This document shows positions 1 through 7,758 of a DNA stretch of 55,792 nucleotides, in pieces. Where the stretch lies: assembly GCA_003138855.1 (NCBI GenBank), contig PLHF01000145.1:1-55792 (forward strand), given 5' to 3'. This stretch comes from Acidimicrobiaceae bacterium. Its GTDB lineage: Bacteria; Actinomycetota; Acidimicrobiia; Acidimicrobiales; RAAP-2. The notes beneath the pieces are model-generated. The model ran no database searches, was not told the DNA's origin, and saw only the letters and a program-made list of their open reading frames with translations. Both the position numbers and the translations under genes were made by a program. Position 1 is the first letter of the stretch. Each line of letters opens with the position of its first letter.

Positions 1-22
1 GAGGCCACCGGTTCGGGAATGG
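1..22 (+). repeat. 22-bp direct repeat, copy 1
   Basis: Identical over 22 bases to 262-283. It encodes the GGHRFGNG linker in front of the DUF5666-like module. The 261-bp period is in frame (87 codons), as expected for tandem protein modules. Confidence 0.85.
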
Positions 23-302
23 TTCCGGCACCACACCTGCTGCAGTTGGCACGGTGAAGTCGGTCGGCGCCGATACCTTCACGGTTACCACGCGACACGG
101 CACTGTGGTCACCGTGGATGTGACCGGCACCACCACGTACCGAGATCGAGGCGTCACTGCTCCGACGTTCGCAGACGTGACAGTCGGTTCGCACGTGGCC
201 GTGGTGGGCACGGACACCTCCAACACCGTGGCCGCCACCAGCGTCGTCATCGGCGGTTTCGGAGGCCACCGGTTCGGGAATGGAGTCAGCTCGACGGCGT
301 GA
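1..302 (+). CDS. C-terminal end of a DUF5666-like repeat protein (partial)
   Basis: The frame is open from base 3 to the TGA at 300-302, so the start lies left of the window. The visible 99 residues form a small beta-rich module (VGTVKSVGADTFTVTTRHG, then a Thr/Val-rich stretch ending VAATSVVIGG) that resembles DUF5666 domains of secreted or surface proteins. The linker GGHRFGNG occurs both before and after the module and is encoded by an identical 22-bp repeat, so the full protein probably holds several such modules in tandem. No signal peptide can be judged because the N-terminus is missing. Function unknown. Confidence 0.6.
   Translation, partial: GHRFGNGSGTTPAAVGTVKSVGADTFTVTTRHGTVVTVDVTGTTTYRDRGVTAPTFADVTVGSHVAVVGTDTSNTVAATSVVIGGFGGHRFGNGVSSTA
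262..283 (+). repeat. 22-bp direct repeat, copy 2
   Basis: Second exact copy of bases 1-22. It encodes GHRFGNG just before the C-terminus of the same protein. The copies diverge immediately after base 283. Confidence 0.85.
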
Positions 303-581
303 CCAACACCATGGCACGTGGTCCGGCGCCATTCGCATCCGCCCCGCTCCGGTCGGCGTCACCTGTCGCCGGGGTGGGACGGCCATGTCGCGGTGCGTCA
401 ATTGAACCACCCGGGCTTCCCCCCGTGTGTTGTTCATGGACCGGCAACCCTCGTGAGCACGGCTACTGAGCGCCCAGGTAGTGGACGCTCACCGAAGCCC
501 CAGTTCGGCAGCATCCAATGCGATGAGCACTACCGCGGCCAGCCGGGTCCGGTCCGGTCGGTGCGCATGCCGCGTGCGTAG
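303..581. other. Intergenic stretch, no gene recognised
   Basis: Open frames are present on both strands but none shows a recognisable domain, ribosome binding site or sensible start. It may hold further decayed sequence of the pseudogene that becomes recognisable around 630. Confidence 0.5.
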
Positions 582-1222
582 GATCGGCCGCACGATGTCG
601 ACCGCCGCGACCCCGGCGGGGCGCCACCAGGCCGTACGCTCCAGCGGCTCCTCGAGATCACCCTGGCGATGGTGGTCATCACCGGCTTCGTACACGGCGC
701 CGGACTCCCCTTCAGCCTGCTTGCCGCCGAGGCGGTCGGCTGGGGGTGGGCCACGACCGCGCATCTGATCCTCGGCTCGCCGATCGCTGTCCCAGGCCGG
801 ACGACATCGCCTGCCTGCTCGATGACTCCAAGATCTCCGCCAGCTCGGTGGCGCCCGCGCCAAACCGGCAGTGGGGGTCGACCCGTTACGTGGCGACCGG
901 CTCCGACGGCGAGACCCTGCGCATCTCGCTCTACGGCCGCGACGCCGGCCTGAGCCAGCTGCCGGCCGATACCTATCGGACCGTCGTCTATCACCGCCAC
1001 GTCGGACCCTTTGCGCTGACCCGCGTCCAGCAGATCGAGCACGAGGCCTACATGACCCTGCTGGCGCAGCGGGCCACACCCGGCCGTACGGCTGCACCGG
1101 CCACCACCGGCTTCGCCGGCCCGTCGCACGAGGCCGTGGTGGTCTCTATCTCGCCGAAGTGCCGGGTGCTACGCGAGATGCTCGCCGTCGGCGGAGCACC
1201 GTGCGGTCGTGCGGTACCGTGA
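582..1222 (+). pseudogene. Decayed fragment of a kinase-flippase membrane protein
   Basis: Two frames together match the middle of the intact paralogue at 23105-25547 of this window. Frame one (about 630-792) reads GRTLQRLLEIT and later LPFSLLAAEAVGWGWATTAH, against ARTVQRAIEGF and LPVNVLGSLALGWGVTAMVH in the paralogue. Frame two (about 797-1222) reads LRISLYGRDA and LTRVQQIEHEAYMTLLAQR, against LRIAVYGRDA and FTRLQQVEHEAYLTLLAQR. The join requires a frameshift between about 789 and 803. The N-terminal membrane part is unrecognisable, and the kinase-like catalytic motifs and C-terminal flippase domain are absent. This is a broken, truncated copy, not a functional gene. Confidence 0.75.
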
Positions 1223-1305
1223 CGCCGGTGCGAAGCGATGAGGTGGTGGGCGCTGGACCCGACCGACCCGCCGGGCCCGAGCGGAACAATGGGCCCGATG
1301 AGGTC

Positions 1306-1809
1306 GTGCCGGCGCCGATCCTCCTCACGCTGTGCACGGGGAATGCGGCGCGCTCGGTGATGGCCGGCGCGATGCTCGTACCGGCACCCCTGCGGATCGT
1401 CACTGCCGGCACCCACGTGGTCGAAGGGCAGCCGATGAGCCGCAGGACGAGGGACGCCCTCGCCGCGGTGGGCCGGCGCGCCGACGGGCATCGGAGCCAT
1501 CAGCTCACCGATCGGGACGTCGAGGAGGCGGACCTGATCCTGGCCATGGCCGGCGAGCACGTGCACTACATCCGGCGAAGGCATCCCGAGGCGGCGAAGA
1601 AGACCGTCTCGATCAAGAGGCTGTGTCGGCTACTGCCCTCTGGGCCTGCTCCCCTGGGCGAGCGTCTCGGTGTGCTCGGTCTGGCCGACGTCGAGATCGA
1701 GTCGTGGGAGGACGTCGAAGATCCCGCCGGCGGTGAGGACGAGGTTTACCTCTCCTGTGCCAAGGAGCTCGCCGACCTCTGCGCCGATCTCCTGCCCCGC
1801 CTGGGCTGA
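1306..1809 (+). CDS. Low-molecular-weight protein-tyrosine-phosphatase family protein
   Basis: About 167 residues. The phosphate-binding loop C-T-G-N-A-A-R-S (C10 to R16 from the chosen start) sits at the extreme N-terminus as in low-molecular-weight phosphatases and related arsenate reductases. A DP pair (VEDPAGG) near the C-terminus fits the general-acid loop. Cytosolic; the family hydrolyses phosphotyrosine or a similar phospho-ester. The start is uncertain: GTG 1306 places the Cys loop where the family has it, while GTG 1219 would overlap the preceding frame's stop by four bases (GTGA) but adds 29 untypical residues. It follows the pseudogene directly. Confidence 0.7.
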   Translation: MPAPILLTLCTGNAARSVMAGAMLVPAPLRIVTAGTHVVEGQPMSRRTRDALAAVGRRADGHRSHQLTDRDVEEADLILAMAGEHVHYIRRRHPEAAKKTVSIKRLCRLLPSGPAPLGERLGVLGLADVEIESWEDVEDPAGGEDEVYLSCAKELADLCADLLPRLG

Positions 1810-1825
1810 CCGGAGCAGACCGAGC

Positions 1826-2326
1826 TCAGCTGGGAGCCGATCGGGAGAGCTGGGGGTAGCGCAGGGAGATGTCGGCGCAGGTGGCGCACACCTCTTCGGG
1901 AACGATCCCGATCTTCATCAGCACGCCGAAGGCCTTGCAGCCGAGGCACAGCCCGAAGGCCGCCTCGAGGAACGCGGCCGCCGCCAGCAGCCCGGTGACC
2001 ACCCAGGTGGCGGTGCCCAACCCGAATCCGTACCAGAGCACCAGTGCCGTGGTGGAGAAGGCCACCCCGATGCCCTGGGCGAAGCGCTTGGGCGGGCCGG
2101 CCACGAAACGGGGCTCACCCGGGATGCGGGGAGCGAAGACTCTGGTGGCGAACTGGCCGAGCGGGCTCAGTGTGGGCCCGGTCAGGACCCGGGCCCAGAA
2201 CCCGTAGGCCAGCGGAATGAGGATCCAGGGTTGGCGGAAGGCGATGGCCGCCACGCACATGAGGACCACTCCGGTGGCGACGGTGCGGGCAGCGTTATCG
2301 TTGACGGGATTCGGGAACTTGAACAC
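1826..2326 (-). CDS. DUF4395 family membrane protein
   Basis: About 166 residues with three or four hydrophobic segments. The family pattern FPNPVN at the N-terminus and a Cys-rich end (GLCLGCKAFG then EEVCATC) are typical of DUF4395, a membrane family often found near thioredoxins or rhodaneses and possibly involved in thiol chemistry; its function is not established. ATG 2332 is possible, but GTG 2326 is preferred: it lies exactly six bases after a TAAACT box and puts the FPNPVN motif at the usual distance from the N-terminus. Divergent from the sigma factor gene. Confidence 0.75.
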   Translation of the reverse strand: MFKFPNPVNDNAARTVATGVVLMCVAAIAFRQPWILIPLAYGFWARVLTGPTLSPLGQFATRVFAPRIPGEPRFVAGPPKRFAQGIGVAFSTTALVLWYGFGLGTATWVVTGLLAAAAFLEAAFGLCLGCKAFGVLMKIGIVPEEVCATCADISLRYPQLSRSAPS

Positions 2327-2338
2327 CCACATAGTTTA
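2327..2338 (-). promoter_or_regulatory. Leaderless-type -10 box for DUF4395
   Basis: TAAACT (2338 to 2333, minus strand), six bases, then GTG at 2326. Same spacing as at a dozen other genes here. Confidence 0.6.
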
Positions 2339-2435
2339 CTGGTTCCGTCAGGTTTTGTGTAGAGCAGATTCTCAGCCGGCCGCTCGCCGCACCCGTGGGC
2401 ACAGCCCGACCATCCGGTTCCGGACCGGCTTCGAA

Positions 2436-2447
2436 TACAGTCACGTG
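2436..2447 (+). promoter_or_regulatory. Leaderless-type -10 box for the ECF sigma factor
   Basis: TACAGT at 2436-2441, six bases, then ATG at 2448. No clear -35 box and no room for a ribosome binding site. Confidence 0.6.
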
Positions 2448-3029
2448 ATGGCCGGTCTGGAAGAGGCCGGCGACGCCAACCTGGTGGTGGGCGTGGGGCG
2501 TTGGCACGAGCCGACCCTGGCCGAGATCTACCGCCGCCACGGCGGCTCGGTCCATGCCCTGGCCCGCCGGATCGTACGCAGCGACCCACCGGCCGAGGAG
2601 ATCACCCAAGAGGTCTTCCTCGACCTCTGGAACCGGCCGGAGAAGTTCGACGCTCAACGGGGGACGCTGCGTTCGTTCCTGCTGGCCCGCACCCACGGCA
2701 AGTCGGTGGACTTCGTCCGCTCGGAGGTGGCCCGGCGCAGGCGCGAGGAGCGGACCTCCCGCGAGACGGCCACCGCCCCCTACGACATCGACCACGAGGT
2801 GTGGGACCTGGCCGTGGTCGAGCAGGTCAAAGAGGCCCTCGACGCACTGCCCGACGAGCTCCGCCAGCCCGTCGAACTGGCCTACTTCGGTGGCCACACC
2901 TATCGCGAGGTCGCAGTCATGCTGAAGGAACCCGAGGGCACGGTGAAGAGTCGCATCCGGTCGGGGCTCGGGCGCCTCCGTGTCGACCTGGCCGAACGGG
3001 GCGTCGAGCTGACAGGGGCGGAACGTTGA
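2448..3029 (+). CDS. ECF sigma factor, SigK-like
   Basis: 193 residues. Sigma region 2 is about residues 20-95 (AEEITQEVFLDLWNRPEKF, then GTLRSFLL) and region 4 about 125-185 (LPDELRQPVELAYFGGHTY, then EGTVKSRIRSGLGRL with its helix-turn-helix). It recruits RNA polymerase to a stress regulon. The next gene overlaps its stop codon and encodes an RskA-type anti-sigma factor, which supports a SigK-like (ECF19-type) assignment. ATG 2448 is preferred over in-frame upstream codons because of the TACAGT box six bases before it. Confidence 0.88.
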   Translation: MAGLEEAGDANLVVGVGRWHEPTLAEIYRRHGGSVHALARRIVRSDPPAEEITQEVFLDLWNRPEKFDAQRGTLRSFLLARTHGKSVDFVRSEVARRRREERTSRETATAPYDIDHEVWDLAVVEQVKEALDALPDELRQPVELAYFGGHTYREVAVMLKEPEGTVKSRIRSGLGRLRVDLAERGVELTGAER

Positions 3030-3923
3030 GCGCGCCCACGACCCCGACCGTGCCCGAACCGAGCCACCAGGAGATCCAGGATCTCCTGGGCGCCTACGCG
3101 CTGGATGCGGTGGATCCCGGACACCGCGTCCATGGTCGAAGCGCACCTGGAGCACTGTGCCCGGTGCGCGGTCGAGGTGGCTCAGCACCACGAGGTCGCG
3201 GGGCTGCTGGCCAACTCCGGCGGCTCGTCCCCGGCGCGGGTGTGGGACGGCATTGCTCGCCGACTCGAGGTCTCGGCACCCCCGCCGTGGACGCTTCTGG
3301 CCGCTCGGCTCGAGGCCGGCCAGGGCGAGGACAAGGCGGACACGACGGTCGAGGCGGGCGGGGAGTGGGGCGACGGGCTGCCGGCCGAGGCCCCGGTCCC
3401 CGCATCCGGGGTCGTTCCGATCTCCTCCTCGCGTCGCCGGCAGTGGCCCGTGAGGGTGGCCGGCGCGGTCGCCGCAGCGGTCGCCGCGGTGGCTCTCATC
3501 TTCGCCGTGCAGGCCGACCATCTCGGCCACCAGGAGACCACAGCCCAGGCGCCGCTGCTGTCGGCGGCGGAGCAGCAGGCACTGGCCTCGCCCACCTCCG
3601 AGCAGGTCCGGCTCACCGCCTCCCCTGGTGCGTCGGGGGCCCTGGCTACCGGAACGGTGACCGTGGTCCTGACCGGGTCGGGGACGGGGTTCGTGATCGG
3701 TGACGAGTTGTCGACGCTTCCGGCGGACAAGACCTACCAGCTGTGGGGGGTCATCGGGGGCAAGGACATTTCGCTCGGCCTGCTGGGCCCGAATCCGTCG
3801 GTCGTCGCCTTCAGCGTCGCCGGCAGCGTGCCGGTGAGCGCGTTCGCCATCACCGCCGAGCATTCCGGCGGCGTGGTGAAGTCCACCAATCCGCCGGTGG
3901 TTGCCGGCGCGGTGAAGGCCTGA
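3026..3923 (+). pseudogene. RskA-type anti-sigma factor, frameshifted near 3117-3121
   Basis: Begins at TTG 3026, overlapping the sigma factor stop, and reads HQEIQDLLGAYALDAVDP in one frame. The reading then continues one frame later as MVEAHLEHCARCAVEVAQH. Removing one base from the CCCGGA around 3117-3121 restores a continuous protein of about 298 residues. The parts present are complete: a zinc anti-sigma motif HxxxCxxC (HLEHCARC), one membrane segment (VAGAVAAAVAAVALIFAVQA) and an extracytoplasmic RskA domain (DKTYQLWGVIGG, near the end FAITAEHSGGVV). It would hold the sigma factor at the membrane. The single extra base is either a sequencing error or a real inactivating mutation. Confidence 0.8.
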
Positions 3924-3948
3924 AGGTCGCCGCCCGGGGAACTGTCAC

Positions 3949-3968
3949 CCGGCCCGCGCTGCGGCCGG
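3949..3968. terminator. Hairpin between convergent genes
   Basis: Perfect six-base stem CCGGCC/GGCCGG with an eight-base loop between the anti-sigma stop (3923) and the TetR stop (3982). No T-run on either side, so terminator function is only suggested by position. Confidence 0.35.
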
Positions 3969-3981
3969 CCGTGCCTGCGAT

Positions 3982-4680
3982 TCAGATCCGGTGGACCTGG
4001 CGCAGCCCGGCCCAGGCGAAGTCGGCCAACCGGGTGGCCAGGCGGGCGGCCTCGTCGGCCTGGCAGACGTCGACCGCCGAGCTGTCGTCGGGGGGGGACT
4101 CCGTCAGATGGGCGTCCAGCCAGTGACGGCTGGCGCCCTCGGCCATGCCCACGACGGCGTGGGCCAGCAGCAGCCGGTGCTCCGGGTCGAGCCCGGCGTC
4201 GATCAGCGGGTCGATCGCCTCGGCGATGGTGTCCTCCACCCGGCGGAGTGCCGCACCGAGCTCGGGGTCGTCGGGGGCATCCCGGCCGTAGAGGAGTCGG
4301 AAGGCCTGTTCGTTGCCGACCATCAGCTCGAAGTAGGCGGCGAACCCGAGCTCCACCTGCTGGCGTGGGCCCCCGGCGTCGGCGGTGGCGGTCACGATCC
4401 GGTTGACCAGCTCACCCGAGAAGACGTCCATCAGCTCGAGGTAGAGGGCGCGCTTGGACTCGAAGTGCTGGTACACCAGGGGCTTGGTCACCCCGGCCGC
4501 CTCGGCGATGTCGTCCATGGTGGTCGCCGCGTAGCCGTGCTTCGCGAACAGGCGCAGCGCCACGTCGAAGAGCTGGCGGCGCCGGGCGTCGGCGGTCAGG
4601 CGGCGGCCGGTGGGTGCTCGGCGCCCCTGCCCCTCCGTGTGTCCGCGTTCCCTGGCGAGGGCGGCGTTCATGGCGGTCAT
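3982..4680 (-). CDS. TetR family transcriptional regulator
   Basis: 232 residues. The N-terminal helix-turn-helix, about residues 30-75, is typical: RRRQLFDVALRLFAKHGYAA, then TMDDIAEAAGVTKPLVYQHF. The C-terminal ligand-binding half is not assignable to a known ligand. ATG 4680 follows GGAGG by four bases; ATG 4671 is the alternative. It lies 47 bases after the glycosyltransferase gene on the same strand and could be cotranscribed with it. Its operator is not evident. Confidence 0.88.
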   Translation of the reverse strand: MTAMNAALARERGHTEGQGRRAPTGRRLTADARRRQLFDVALRLFAKHGYAATTMDDIAEAAGVTKPLVYQHFESKRALYLELMDVFSGELVNRIVTATADAGGPRQQVELGFAAYFELMVGNEQAFRLLYGRDAPDDPELGAALRRVEDTIAEAIDPLIDAGLDPEHRLLLAHAVVGMAEGASRHWLDAHLTESPPDDSSAVDVCQADEAARLATRLADFAWAGLRQVHRI

Positions 4681-4727
4681 CGTACCTCCGGCCCGGAATT
4701 CGAACCGAATCGGCCGGGACCGCCGTG

Positions 4728-5792
4728 TCACAGGTCGGGCAGCACGGCGGCGATCCTCCCGGGAAGGTCCGCCAGCGAAAAGTGGGAGGAGGCCACGGCC
4801 AGATTGTGCTCGAGGAGGTCGGTGTCGGGGGCGTCCAGCCAGGCACGCATCCGGTCCATCTCGGAGAGGTGGAACCACCGGAACCCGAACGCCTCCAGCT
4901 CCCGGGCCACCGGGTAGGGCCCGATGGCCAACGGCCGCCGCTGGATCACCGACTCGATGGTCGGGTTCCCGAAACCCTCCCAGGTGGAGGGCAGGGCGAC
5001 CACATCGCACGCCTGGTAGGCATCGTGGATGTCCACGCCGCCCCGCCCGCCGGGAGGGCCGAGGACGACCGGGCAGGTCGCCGCCCCGACCAGAGCGTCG
5101 AGCTCTGGGCCGTACCCGTCCTCGGCCGGCCCGAGCAGCCAGTAGGTGGCACCCAACGCGGTGGCCACGGCGATGCCCCCTCCTACGTTCTTCCGGGCGA
5201 TGGCCCTGGTCGGTTGGAGCACCAGGCGTTCGCCGTCGCCGATGCCGAGGGCGTGTCGGACCTGCTCGATGCGGTCGGGTCGGGCCGCCACCGGAGCCCG
5301 ATCTCCGGGCCGCCCGGCGTCACCGACGTCGAAGGTGTTGTAGATGGTGGTGGCGGCGATGCCTCGTTCCTCCAGCTCCCGCCGACTCATCTCGTTGATG
5401 GTGACGTGGCGCCACCGCGGGTCGTCGGGTGGGGCCGGGTACCCGGCGAACTGGGGTCGCTGCCATGGGAGGTCATGGTGGTGGAGCACAGCTGGTCGCC
5501 CGGCTAGGACCTGGGCCACCATCTGGGAAGCGCCCGGGTTGAGCGGGAGGGAGCAGAGGTTCTCCACGATCACCAGGTCGGCAACGTCCAACGCCGATGC
5601 GACCTCCGACCGCGCCGGCGGTTCGGCGGCACCGATGGAGAGTCCGGGGACCGTGCGGTCCACGGGTCCGCTCCCGGCCACGGTGACCGTCGCGAACCCG
5701 AGGGTGGCCAGTGCGTGCTGCCACTTGGACGCCTCGATGCCGACGCCGTCGGAACCCCCGAGACGGAAGGAGAGCAGGGCAGCGGTCGGAAT
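4728..5792 (-). CDS. GT4-like glycosyltransferase, probable non-ATG start
   Basis: About 354 residues. The Rossmann-like N-terminus (ALLSFRLGGSDGVGIEASKW) and the C-terminal donor-binding part (ALPSTWEGFGNPTIESV, the EGFG...E element) mark a GT-B glycosyltransferase, probably acting on an envelope glycan or small molecule. Homology-like sequence continues upstream of GTG 5681 by about 37 codons. No in-frame ATG, GTG or TTG exists between that GTG and the stop at 5862-5864. ATT 5792 lies exactly six bases after TACGGT, matching the leaderless pattern in this window, and is the best start candidate; CTG 5777 is another. The next gene on this strand is the TetR regulator. Confidence 0.72.
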   Translation of the reverse strand: MPTAALLSFRLGGSDGVGIEASKWQHALATLGFATVTVAGSGPVDRTVPGLSIGAAEPPARSEVASALDVADLVIVENLCSLPLNPGASQMVAQVLAGRPAVLHHHDLPWQRPQFAGYPAPPDDPRWRHVTINEMSRRELEERGIAATTIYNTFDVGDAGRPGDRAPVAARPDRIEQVRHALGIGDGERLVLQPTRAIARKNVGGGIAVATALGATYWLLGPAEDGYGPELDALVGAATCPVVLGPPGGRGGVDIHDAYQACDVVALPSTWEGFGNPTIESVIQRRPLAIGPYPVARELEAFGFRWFHLSEMDRMRAWLDAPDTDLLEHNLAVASSHFSLADLPGRIAAVLPDL

Positions 5793-5804
5793 GTCGTCAC
5801 CGTA
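5793..5804 (-). promoter_or_regulatory. Leaderless-type -10 box for the glycosyltransferase
   Basis: TACGGT (5804 to 5799, minus strand), six bases, then ATT at 5792. Its spacing is the main argument for the ATT start. Confidence 0.45.
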
Positions 5805-5862
5805 GCTGGCAACGCTCTGTACCCCGGGGGCCCGCCTGCAGGCAACCCGTCCGAGATGGGAC

Positions 5863-5874
5863 TACCTTCGTACG
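5863..5874 (+). promoter_or_regulatory. Leaderless-type -10 box for the crotonase
   Basis: TACCTT at 5863-5868, six bases, then GTG at 5875. Divergent to the box at 5799-5804. Confidence 0.6.
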
Positions 5875-6762
5875 GTGCCCGCCGACGCCACCTCCCCGGC
5901 TTCCCTTGGCGGCGAGTCCCCCGCCGGTGATCGGATGGCGGAGAACTCCGACCTCCGGGCCGACCGGGCCGGCGCCGTCCTGACCCTGACCATCGATCGA
6001 CCCGAACGGCGCAATGCCATCACCTGGGAGGTCATCGCAGGCCTCCGCGAGCACCTGGCCCGAGCCAAGTCCGACCCGACCGTGCGGGTGGTGGTGCTGG
6101 CCGGCGCCGGCGACCGGGCATTCTGCGCCGGTGCCGACCTTGCGGGCATGGCACCCCGTGATCCCGGCGGGTCGACCGACGAGTACGCCGATCACCATCT
6201 CGCCCGGGGCTGGTTGGCCGAGCTGTTCGAGGAGATGTGGCACCTGGGCAAGCCGACCATCGCCCGGGTCCAGGGCTGGGCCATGGCCGGAGGGTTCGGG
6301 TTGGCATTGGCCTGCGACATCGTCGTTGCATCGGAGCAGGCCCGATTCGGTGCCCCGGAGCTCAACGTCGGGCTCTGGCCCTACATGGTCACCGTGCCCA
6401 TGCTTCGTTCGATGCCCCCCAAGAAGGCGCTCGAGCTGATGCTGACCAGTCGGGTGGTCGGGGCCGAGGAGGGGGAGCGGATCGGGTTCGTCACCCGGTT
6501 GGTGCCCCACGACCGGCTCGACGCCGAAGTGGCCGCGCTGGCGGCGGTGCTGGCCTCGAAGCCGCCCGGTGTGATGAGGTTGGGCCGCGAATCGTTCTAC
6601 GCTGTGGTGGATGCGGCGGCCACCGAGGCTCTGCCCTATCTCCACGCCATGTTGACCGTGACCAGCCAGACGGCCGAAGCGGCGGAGGGGATCGCGGCCT
6701 TCATCGAGAAGCGGCCGCCGAGCTGGCAGTCGGCCTCCGGCGACGACTCCGACCCACACTGA
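5875..6762 (+). CDS. Enoyl-CoA hydratase/isomerase (crotonase) family protein
   Basis: 295 residues. Crotonase features: the first oxyanion-hole segment AFCAGADLAGM, the second (GWAMAGGFGLALACDIVVA) and FGAPELNVGLWPYM. Of the two catalytic glutamates of true hydratases, the one in the ELN segment is present. The one in the GGFGLALACD segment is replaced (GFG where hydratases have GCE), so hydratase activity is doubtful and another crotonase reaction on an acyl-CoA is likely. The first 20 residues precede the conserved core; GTG 5875 is supported by the TACCTT box, ATG 5935 is the alternative. gmd follows after 21 bases. Confidence 0.85.
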   Translation: MPADATSPASLGGESPAGDRMAENSDLRADRAGAVLTLTIDRPERRNAITWEVIAGLREHLARAKSDPTVRVVVLAGAGDRAFCAGADLAGMAPRDPGGSTDEYADHHLARGWLAELFEEMWHLGKPTIARVQGWAMAGGFGLALACDIVVASEQARFGAPELNVGLWPYMVTVPMLRSMPPKKALELMLTSRVVGAEEGERIGFVTRLVPHDRLDAEVAALAAVLASKPPGVMRLGRESFYAVVDAAATEALPYLHAMLTVTSQTAEAAEGIAAFIEKRPPSWQSASGDDSDPH

Positions 6763-6783
6763 ACCACGAGGAGCACCAACAGC

Positions 6784-7755
6784 ATGACGAAACGAGCACT
6801 GATCACGGGCGTCACCGGCCAGGACGGCTCCTATCTGGCGGAATTCCTGCTCGGTCAGGGCTATGAGGTGTGCGGGATGGTGCGGCGCTCGAGCACGCTC
6901 AACTTCGAACGGATCGCCCACATCCAGGATCGGCTCACCCTGGTGGCCGGCGACCTCCTCGACGAGGTGTCGATGATCAACATCTTGCGCGAGAGCCGGC
7001 CGGCCGAGGTCTACAACCTGGCCGCCCAGTCGTTCGTGCAGACGTCGTGGAACCAGCCGGTCCTCACCGGTGAGACCACGGCGCTCGGCGTGACCCGGGT
7101 GCTCGACGCAATCCGCACGGTCGACCCCGAGATCCGCTTCTACCAGGCGAGCTCCTCGGAGATGTTCGGCAAGGTCCTCGAGGTCCCCCAGGTCGAGACG
7201 ACCCCTTTCTACCCCCGCAGCCCCTACGGGGTGGCAAAGGTCTACGGGCACTGGATCACCGTCAACTATCGCGAGAGCTACGACCTCCACGCCTCGTCGG
7301 GGATCCTCTTCAACCATGAGTCCCCTCGACGAGGCCTCGAGTTCGTCACCCGCAAGGTGACCCACGGGGTGGCGCGTATCAAGGCGGGGATCGACGACAA
7401 GCTGGCCCTGGGCAACCTCGACGCCCAGCGTGACTGGGGCTTTGCCGCCGACTACGTGCGGGCCATGTGGTTGATGCTCCAGCAGGACCGGCCGGACGAC
7501 TACGTGGTGGCCACGGGGGAGACCCACTCGGTCAAGGAGTTGGTCGAATTGTCCTTTGCCGCCGCCGACCTCGACTGGGAGAAGTACGTCGTGATCGATG
7601 ATCGCTTCCTGCGCCCGGCCGAGGTGGACCTGCTGGTCGGTGATGCCTCCAAGGCGGAGACGACGCTCGGTTGGCACCGGGACGTGGAGTTCTCCGGCCT
7701 GGTGCAGATGATGGTGGAGGCCGACCTCGCGCTGGTGAAGAGCCAGCTGGCGTAG
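6784..7755 (+). CDS. gmd: GDP-mannose 4,6-dehydratase
   Basis: 323 residues. Converts GDP-D-mannose to GDP-4-keto-6-deoxy-D-mannose, precursor of deoxyhexoses in surface glycans. The NAD(P) loop is [13 protein letters not shown] at the N-terminus; the catalytic set is visible as SSSEMFG and YGVAKVYG (Tyr-x-x-x-Lys); [16 protein letters not shown] is a GMD hallmark. Length fits the family. A GAGGAG ribosome binding site precedes ATG 6784. It may supply sugars for the nearby glycosyltransferase, although its immediate upstream neighbour is a crotonase. Confidence 0.93.
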   Translation: MTKRALITGVTGQDGSYLAEFLLGQGYEVCGMVRRSSTLNFERIAHIQDRLTLVAGDLLDEVSMINILRESRPAEVYNLAAQSFVQTSWNQPVLTGETTALGVTRVLDAIRTVDPEIRFYQASSSEMFGKVLEVPQVETTPFYPRSPYGVAKVYGHWITVNYRESYDLHASSGILFNHESPRRGLEFVTRKVTHGVARIKAGIDDKLALGNLDAQRDWGFAADYVRAMWLMLQQDRPDDYVVATGETHSVKELVELSFAAADLDWEKYVVIDDRFLRPAEVDLLVGDASKAETTLGWHRDVEFSGLVQMMVEADLALVKSQLA

Positions 7756-7758
7756 CGG

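Noticed and set aside
3110-3125. Programmed +1 ribosomal frameshift in the anti-sigma gene
   Set aside because: CCC-G could slip, but there is no stop codon or stimulatory element next to it, and the kinase-flippase gene needs a similar one-base fix. A base error is simpler.
2295-3863. Long minus-strand open frame opposite the sigma and anti-sigma genes
   Set aside because: Arg/Gly/His-rich composition and no domain; it is the antisense of genuine genes, a common effect of high GC.
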